NCBI RefSeq assembly: GCF_018687715.1
Contig: NC_056754.1
Coordinates: 12,356,001 to 12,420,000, forward strand
From: Carya illinoinensis
Taxonomy: Eukaryota > Streptophyta > Magnoliopsida > Fagales > Juglandaceae
DNA: 64,000 bases
Direction of reading: 5' to 3'
The notes under the pieces are model-generated. The model ran no database searches, was not told the DNA's origin, and worked only from the letters and a program-made list of their open reading frames with translations. The translations under genes were made by a program, and so were the position numbers. Positions 57,845-64,000 of the stretch are shown here, piece after piece (position 1 is the first letter of the stretch; each line of letters opens with the position of its first letter).

Positions 57845-60800
57845 TCATAGAGCCTTCCACGCTGCTTGGTCTTTTGATCTATTTGAATATTCCCCTTCCA
57901 CCTTATTCACCAAGTCTTTGTGGAAGTGGTATCCACTTCTGACAGTATATATGCCGTTGTTTGTTAATCTCCATATCATCTTATCATCTCTTCCACCAAT
58001 GCTGAGAGGAATTGAATTAATGGCTTCCATTTCTTGTGGTGAGAATAGTTCTTGCAGGAGGGGTTCTTTCTATATCTTTTGGTTGGGCTCAATCAGATCA
58101 CTTACTGTCTTGCAGCAACAATCTTGTGCTCGAGGGGAGGTGACTTGATAGGCTGGAAGGGAGGGTATCTAACAATCAGACCAAATGTTGACCCTGTGTC
58201 CATTTCCTATCCTCCATAACTAGCTCATCTTAAGCAAATTTAGCCCTGCATGAATGCCTCTCTAGGCAAAAGAGGGACCAGTTCCCAACGGTGCCTTTAA
58301 GAGATCCACCTAGCTGAAGTACTTCTATTTAAGGAGCATTGAAACCAGTGAAGATGGATTCTACAGAATTCTCCAGCCTTGTTTGGAGAGCATTGCTAAG
58401 TTGAAGCTCCTGAAATCCCTGAAACCAAGACCACCAGATTCCTTTGAGTAACTGAGTTGTTTCCAATTGACCCATTGGATCTTGGAGGTATTTTCATTGT
58501 ATCCCCACCAGAATTTTCTAAGCAATTGGTTCAGCTTCCTTGTAATGGATGCTGGTAGGAGGAAAATTCTTATTGAGTATGTTGGTAGTGCTTGTAGAAC
58601 TGCTTTGAAGAGTATTTCTTTTCCTGCAGCTAAAAGGTGTTTTGTCTTCCAATTTGTTACTCGAGCCCAAGTCCTATCAATGAGAGAGTGGAAGGTAGCC
58701 ACCTTAGCTCTTCCCACCACAGCAGGCAACTCTAGGTACCTCTCGAAAGACCCCTTAGACTTGACCCCTGCCATCAATAATATTTGTTGTTTTGCCTCTA
58801 GCTAAGTGTTCTTACTGAAAAAGATAGAGGATTTCTCTTTGTTTAGCATCTGTCCTGAGGCCTTTTCATAGAGAGCAAGAATGTTTAGCAAACAAAATAG
58901 TTCTTTGTTGTTGGCTTGGCAAAATAAGAGGTTGTCATATGCAAAGAAAAGGTGACTCATTGTGATTGGGCCTCTCCCTATTGGAACACTTGTGATATTC
59001 CTGCAATGTTCAGCTCTATTCAACAAGGATGCTAGAACTTTAGCACAAATAATAAAGATGTTAGGAGATAAGGGGTCTCCTTGTTTAAGGCCCCTTGTGG
59101 GAATAAATTTCTGTTGGGGCTCACCATTGACCAGGATCGAGTAGGATACTGAACTGAGACAGTTTTGGAACAAATTGATCCAATGTTGAGGGAGTCCCAT
59201 CTTATGCATCACTGCTGTCACAAAGGCCTATTCTACCCTGTCATAGGCCTTGCTCATATCCAATTTGAGGGCCATAAAACCTCTCCTACCCTTCATCCTT
59301 GAGGTCATTGAGTGCAGTATCTCATAAGCTACATGAATGTTGTTTGAAATGAGTCTTCCAGGTACAAAGGCACTTTGGCCAGAGTCTTTGAAATAATTTT
59401 ATAGAGGACATTGCATAGGCTAGTTGGTTTGTACTCAACCACTTTCTCAGGTTTCCTAACCTTTCGGATAAGGAAAAGATAGGTGTCATTTACCTTTTGT
59501 AAAGATGCCCCTTGGTTTAGGACTTGGAGGGCAAAGCTACATACTTCCTTTCCCACCACTAGCTGTGTTTTTGATAGAATTGAGCTGGGAACCCATTGCG
59601 ACTATGGGATCCCAATGGGTTCATTTGAAAGAGAGCAGCTGTGACCTCCTCAAGTGTAAAATGTTTCATGAGCCTGTCCTCCATTTCCACATAGATTTTG
59701 GGATCCAGTACATCCAAACATGCCTCTATGTTAGTAGGGGAAGAGGTAGTGAAAAGAGAAGAGAAGTAACCTGTAAACACTCTTTCTATGTCATCATGTT
59801 CAGTTACATCCCTCGCATCATGGTCCTCGGTGCACTTTATTGTATTTGCTTTTCTCCTTTGGTTTGCCTGCATGTGGAAGAATTAGGTGTTTTTGTCTCC
59901 ATGCTTGAGCCAGCGTTGTTTAGCTCTCTGTCGCCATATCATGTTCTTTTCTGCTAGTGAGAGCTCGACCTCCTTTTGTAGCTGTTTCATGGTATCCAAG
60001 TGGTGACCAGTACCAGTGTTTTGAAGTTGACTAATCCTGGCCAGCCTCTGTGTAGTGTCTCTTTTGTCATACTCCTTGTTCTTCTGTTTCCATTGCACCA
60101 GGTCCCTTTGACATAGCTTTAACTTGTGTCTCATTGAGCTAGCCTCAATGCCTCCCAAATGACCTTTTTTCCATGATTCTGTCATGATTCTATGACAATC
60201 TTCCTTCAATTCCCATGCAGCCTCATATTTGAAGACCAAACCTCTCATATTCCTTCTATAGTCCATATTCTATTTGCTGATGTGTAGTGGTGAGTGATCA
60301 GATTTGATTGGAGGTAGAACAGTGCATGATGCCAAGATAAACAGTTCATTCCATTCCTTGTTTGTAAAGGCTCTGTCGATTCTTTCTTTTGTAAAGTCAT
60401 TCCCTCTTCTATTATTTGACCATGTATATTTCTGCCCCTGAGAATGGTGATCATTAAGTCCACAAAGTTCAACCACCTGCCTGAACCCCTCGATTTGTTT
60501 GTATGGCTTGTTTGCAGGACCTAACTTTTCCTTTTGGTGTAGGACTTCATTAAAATCCCTTGCACATAGCCATGCCATGGGGGTGGAAGGCTTAAGCATC
60601 TGAAGTAGCTACCTGCTCCTACTCCTCTTGGTTGCCTCTGGGTGACCATAAAAGCCTGTAAATTGCCAAGTGGGCCTCCTCCTGTACCAGAGCACTAATG
60701 TGCCAACGTGAGTAGCTCAGTACTTTCACACTCCATTCTTCTTTCCACAACAAAGCTAACCCCCCCACTAAGCCCCACACTGTCCACTACCAGGCCACTG

Positions 60801-60973
60801 TCAAACCTCAAATTCCTTCTAACCATGTCCATTCTTTTAGTGCTGCATTTAGTTTCCACTACGAAAATTAAAAAGGGGAACTTTTCCTTAGTTAGTTGCC
60901 TAAGGATCCTAACGGTCCGAGGGTTCTCAAGCCCTCGGTAGTTCCATACTAAGATACTCATTGTGGTTGGCAA
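57845..60973 (-). pseudogene. LINE ORF2 remnants: endonuclease and reverse transcriptase
   Basis: The endonuclease start MSILVWNYRGLENPRT is at about 60961 (usual WNCRGLGN, so Cys to Tyr). It continues through LCARDFNEVLHQKEK and IKSDHSPLHIS. Reverse transcriptase pieces lie at 59559-59873, 59329-59559 ([15 protein letters not shown]) and 58802-59221. The last has GLKQGDPLSPNIF, but the catalytic FADD has become FAYD (MSHLFFAYDN), so the enzyme is dead. The thumb is at 58361-58777 (FRKFWWGYNEN) and zf-RVT-like sequence at 57845-58030. Frames change at several points, and stops are common. Confidence 0.9.
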
Positions 60974-60989
60974 GGCTGGGAGCCAACCT

Positions 60990-62270
60990 CTGCCATTGAA
61001 TTGTAGTTCTCATCAATCTCTCAAATCCTTTTAATTCTTTTTGGATCATGTCCAATATTTTTGTAACTTCTTTTTCTATCCACCCACTCCCATTCCTCAG
61101 GTAATAGTTAGTTAAGTTAGCTAGAGCCTTACCTGAGTTCCTTTCTATTTGAGTGTTCTTCCCTCAAGCTTTCCTTTTCCATTTACTAGAATTTGGCCTC
61201 TTGTTACTTGGTACAAGTTCTTTGCACTCCACTCTTCCAGGTAGGCTACCAACCAGCTTGGACTTGACGTTTACTTTTGCATTGACAGAAGTTTTTCCAC
61301 TCTAGATTACAACTATATTGGAGTGGGGCTTCTCGTAATTTGCTGTTGGTGTGTTGCAGGTGTCGTGCTTTGTGTCAGGTTCCAAAACTGCTTTGTCAAG
61401 GTCTAGTTCCATTCTAGTGGAATACCCCATCACCTCTTGAGGCTCAGGTTCAACTACAGAAATGTGTACCTCGTGCAAGTCCAAAAGTTGGTTTAGAACT
61501 AGGGTTTGGCTTTTGAGTTGAACTTTTTGTAGGATCTTGATGTTTTGGGTTTCTGTGCTTCCATTTTTTTAACTCCCTTCTGTTAGCCCATGCTCGTCAG
61601 AGCCTAGCATGTCCCTTTTCAGCTTTTCAACTGTATCCACCTTCTGTTCAGCCGAAGGTACCTGCTGCTCTACCTGCTTGTTCAAACCAGGCTCTCCCCC
61701 CTCATCTCTCCATCTTTCTCCTTGTTGTTCCCGTTGAGGTCGCCTCTAGTCCTCTGAGCCACCATATTTGTGGTTGTTGAAGATATTAGTGTTCATGGGC
61801 TCGGCTCAGAGCCAGGCTCCAAACTGTTGCAGTGTTTGCTCTTCTTTTTGTTGGTCAAAGCATGATCTCAAACAGTTTTTCCCTTTAGGATATAGCACGC
61901 CACACTGAAAGCAAAAATTATGAAGTCTTTCATATTTGAAAGAAGTCATGTACTTCTGCTTGTCGAACATCAACCACTTCCCTCTTAGGAGTGGTTTGTG
62001 AATGTTCACGGCTACCCTCACATGCATACATCTTCCCCATGCTAGTCCTTTAGAGTCAGCCTCTACCTTGATCACATGACCCACTGATGATGCAAACTGG
62101 ACCCCAGAATCTTCGTTCATTGCAGCCAGGGGTAGGTTGTGTAGTTGAATCCAAAAGGGTTCAAAACCAAACTATAGAGCATTAATAGTGACAGATTCAT
62201 CAACCTCTAGTAAGGCTAATAAACTCCTATCAAAGAACCACGGTCTTCCACTCAGGACCCCATTCTTTTT
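60990..62270 (-). pseudogene. LINE ORF1 remnant with CCHC-like knuckle
   Basis: The clearest piece is 61806-62120: WGRCMHVRVAVNIHKPLLRG, FKYERLHNFCFQCGVLYPK and the rest of the knuckle, where the usual His has become Tyr (CFQCG-LYPKGKNC). Upstream, out of the open piece, GRPWFFDRSLL is readable near 62235, matching the DUF4283 domain end. The N-terminus is missing. The C-terminal half (61000-61790) has several stops. Confidence 0.85.
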
Positions 62271-62399
62271 TATTTTTTATTTTTTTTTATTTTTTTATTT
62301 TTTATAAATCTCATTGTTTTAAATAATTTCTTAATTCTATATTTTATTTTTTTTGTGTTTTTGTAGGAGATAAAATATCACAAACCAAAATAATCAAGT

Positions 62400-63000
62400 C
62401 TAGCCCATCAAAGGGTCTACACTAGAAGACAAAAGAAGGAAAGAAGAAGAGAGAGAATTGGAAAAAAGGCTGATAAGGGTGTCAGGAAGAAAATAGGAAA
62501 TGGGACATAAATGAGAGGTAATATAACATAAGTGAAGGGAAGTGAAGTAAGGAAGGGTCAAAGGATAAAGAAAAGGGAACAAATCACTTCCAAGGAAGGG
62601 CTTCTTTGATTTCAATGGCTTCAGCTTCTTCAACCTCTGGGCAAGGAGACGAGCGAGGATAACTCCATTGTACAGAGAGAGAGATCATGAGAGACTGTAA
62701 ATAAGCATATTATAGTAGACTCTCCCCACCCCAAAACCACTGTGGAGGTAGGCTTTACACCGAACCATGTAAATCTAGGTGTCATTATCTATTTACTTTC
62801 TCTACATTTATTGACTGCTCACTGACATTTATTTACACAGTGGCACCAGACCACCGCCGAGGCTCCACACTGTACCGATCGAAACCCAAATCATCATAGT
62901 GGGCAGGGAATGACTCTTTCTCCCCTTCCTGCCTGTTATGCTATTTTTTGCATTAACAATAATGGCGTCTGTGGGATCGAGTTACTTTTTGCACCAGAAG
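62400..63000. other. Region with LTR-element leader-like sequence
   Basis: No gene. At 62963-62978 the plus strand reads tggcgtctgtgggatc, which resembles the primer-site region of some plant gypsy elements (TGGCGCCGTCTGTGGGA). Preceding sequence ending attaaca could be an LTR end. A second similar phrase, cagtggcaccagacc, lies at about 62838. I infer an LTR element here but cannot fix its borders. Confidence 0.45.
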
Positions 63001-63040
63001 TGATGGCTTGCAAAATTTCATATTGCAGATTTTACAAGTT

Positions 63041-63276
63041 CGCTCGAGCGGAGGCTTTTGGCCGCTCGAGCGAATTCAAGCAGATTCAAACGCTCGACTG
63101 CCGCTCGACAGGGAGCTCGAGCGGGTTGCTGAAAAACGAAGATCGCTCGAGCAGAGACATTGGCCGCTCGAGCGAAATCAGGCAGAGTCGAACGCTCGAT
63201 GTGCGCTCGATAGGACGCTCGAGCGAAATCAGGCAGAGTCGAACGCTCGACTCGCGCTCGACACCCCGCTCGAGCG
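63041..63276 (+). repeat. 51-bp tandem array built on the palindrome CGCTCGAGCG
   Basis: CGCTCGAGCG occurs exactly at 63041, 63063, 63165, 63216 and 63267, and with one change at 63114 and 63144. The copies at 63063, 63114, 63165, 63216 and 63267 are spaced by exactly 51. Each unit also has half-site versions (CGCTCGAC, CGCTCGAT) and aatcaggcagagtcgaa or a variant. This gives about thirteen CGCTCGA half-motifs in 236 bases. GC content is much higher than in the surroundings. Confidence 0.95.
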
Positions 63277-63320
63277 AACATCGTATTTTGACAGATTTTA
63301 GGTTTTCCGCCGTGGGACCA

Positions 63321-63327
63321 TATAAAA
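63321..63327 (+). promoter_or_regulatory. TATA box, probable LTR promoter
   Basis: TATAAAA in ccatataaaagccat lies about 45 bases after the 51-bp array, a suitable place for a core promoter. Transcription would start near 63350 and run right. It fits an LTR U3 region but this is inference. Confidence 0.6.
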
Positions 63328-63329
63328 GC

Positions 63330-64000
63330 CATTTTTCACTCTAGAGCCGCGAGTTTTGACTGGAGAACACTCTTTGGGAGAGAAAAACATAGCTAGAGGG
63401 ATTCAAATCATTTGTTTTGGAGACAGAATTCCAATTTATTGCACATACGTTGGATTCATACACGAGCACGGACAGGAGAAAGGCGTTGAATCGTTCTCTT
63501 GAGCTTTTGACGACCAGTTGAGGCTGCAAGGAGGATTTTTCAGTGTTTATTTTCTTCTTCCCATCTTCTCAGAACAATTATGGTGAATTCGTTTATGTTG
63601 AATTCCAATTCTAGTATGAGCTAAATTTTCTTCTTTCTAGGAAAACGATGTAACCTAATTCCGAACTATGCCTGTTTGTCCATGCTAATTTAATGCAATT
63701 CTCTCTTTGTTTATCTGATTTATTCTGAGTTTAATGCTTCTAATTAACTGGCCACTGATTAGATGATTATTAATCTTGTGATTTGCTATCGAAAGAGGGA
63801 ATCATAGGGTAGATCTTGGATATTTCAGCATAGGTAAGTATAGAGATCGAAAGACTTGTATGAACCTGTGTAGTAATTAAATCATTGATCTTATTGCGTT
63901 CTTGATTATTTAATTTGCATACTCTTGTGTGAATTGATAAACTAGAATCACTTCCAATTGACTATCGAAAGAGGCTTTTGGATGAATTAGAGATTTGCTA
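63330..64000 (+). other. Probable LTR or leader downstream of the promoter
   Basis: No protein domain. The phrase atcgaaagaggg (63788) and its partner atcgaaagaggc (63964) recur, as do gaattc motifs. The stretch resembles untranslated leader sequence of plant LTR elements in style and continues off the window. Confidence 0.4.

Larger units (their letters stand above)
56840..62283 (-). mobile_element. Second L1-type LINE with RNase H, strongly decayed
   Basis: Minus-strand LINE with remnants of ORF1 (61000-62270), endonuclease (60270-60973), reverse transcriptase (58361-59900), zf-RVT (57845-58030) and RNase H (57150-57647). It is much more eroded than the first LINE, with many stops and frameshifts. 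The 3' side is near 56840, where the plus strand shows a T run (tttgttttttt) fitting a poly(A) tail. The 5' side ends in a T-rich low-complexity block at about 62262-62360, and ORF1 starts mid-domain, so the 5' end is probably truncated. Confidence 0.92.

Noticed and set aside
63041..63276. CRISPR-like regular repeats
   Set aside because: The units are contiguous with no unique spacers, and the genome is a plant nuclear one.
63008..63332. Long frames on both strands through the 51-bp array
   Set aside because: The unit is a multiple of three, so all frames stay open by repetition. Position before a TATA box argues against coding.

Overview
This is nuclear DNA from a flowering plant. It carries LINEs with endonuclease, reverse transcriptase and RNase H, Ty3/gypsy and Ty1/copia elements, a CACTA (En/Spm) transposon, hAT-like and Harbinger-like elements, and pieces of plant-only gene families (AINTEGUMENTA-type AP2, AGP31-type Ole e 1/extensin, plant CNGC). 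A woody eudicot is a guess from overall character, not something the sequence proves. I see no intact host gene, no tRNA or rRNA gene and no CRISPR. The window is a nested transposon landscape with host-gene debris.

Layout: 1-4.4 kb, L1-type LINE on the minus strand running off the left edge. 6.4-7.3 and 13.3-14.4 kb, two direct copies of an AT-rich segment bracketing a 5.4-kb decayed Ty3/gypsy element (7761-13164). 14.4-15.9 kb, Harbinger-like non-autonomous element with TTA target duplication. 17,824-34,436, a complete-length 16.6-kb CACTA element with perfect 13-bp terminal repeats and AGT target duplications. It holds a TNPA-like multi-exon gene, a frameshifted TNP2/TNPD-type transposase and apparently captured host fragments, including an AINTEGUMENTA-like N-terminus. 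34.7-40.6 kb, a gag-only LTR retrotransposon. 41.2-43.5 kb, a short copia element missing everything between its 5' LTR and the reverse transcriptase region. 43.7-44.7 kb, an AGP31-like exon between inverted repeats.

46.2-49.4 kb, a hAT-like element with a perfect 8-bp target duplication. It carries a second hAT-like element with its own perfect 8-bp duplication, and a first-exon fragment of a glucose-6-phosphate 1-epimerase gene. 49.7-50.7 kb, a third hAT-like element. 50.9-56.6 kb, a dead cyclic nucleotide-gated channel gene whose pore-region exon is split by a 2.26-kb solo LTR. 56.8-62.3 kb, a second decayed LINE with RNase H. 63.0-64.0 kb, an LTR-like promoter region with a 51-bp tandem array built on the palindrome CGCTCGAGCG upstream of a TATA box.

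How the parts relate: most coding sequence belongs to retroelements whose frames are interrupted mainly by stop codons, most explicable as C-to-T changes (CAG to TAG, TGG to TGA or TAG), as expected of methylated, silenced DNA. The two CACTA genes would normally act together: TNPD-type transposase cuts and TNPA-type protein binds the many CAGCG/CGCTG subterminal motifs. Here the first has two frameshifts and the second a damaged splice donor. I did not find a wholly new biological system. The most notable items are the 197-bp exon-plus-intron amplification in the TNPA-like gene, gene capture by CACTA and hAT-like elements, and the palindromic promoter array at the right edge. All family names come from reading and memory; no database search was run.
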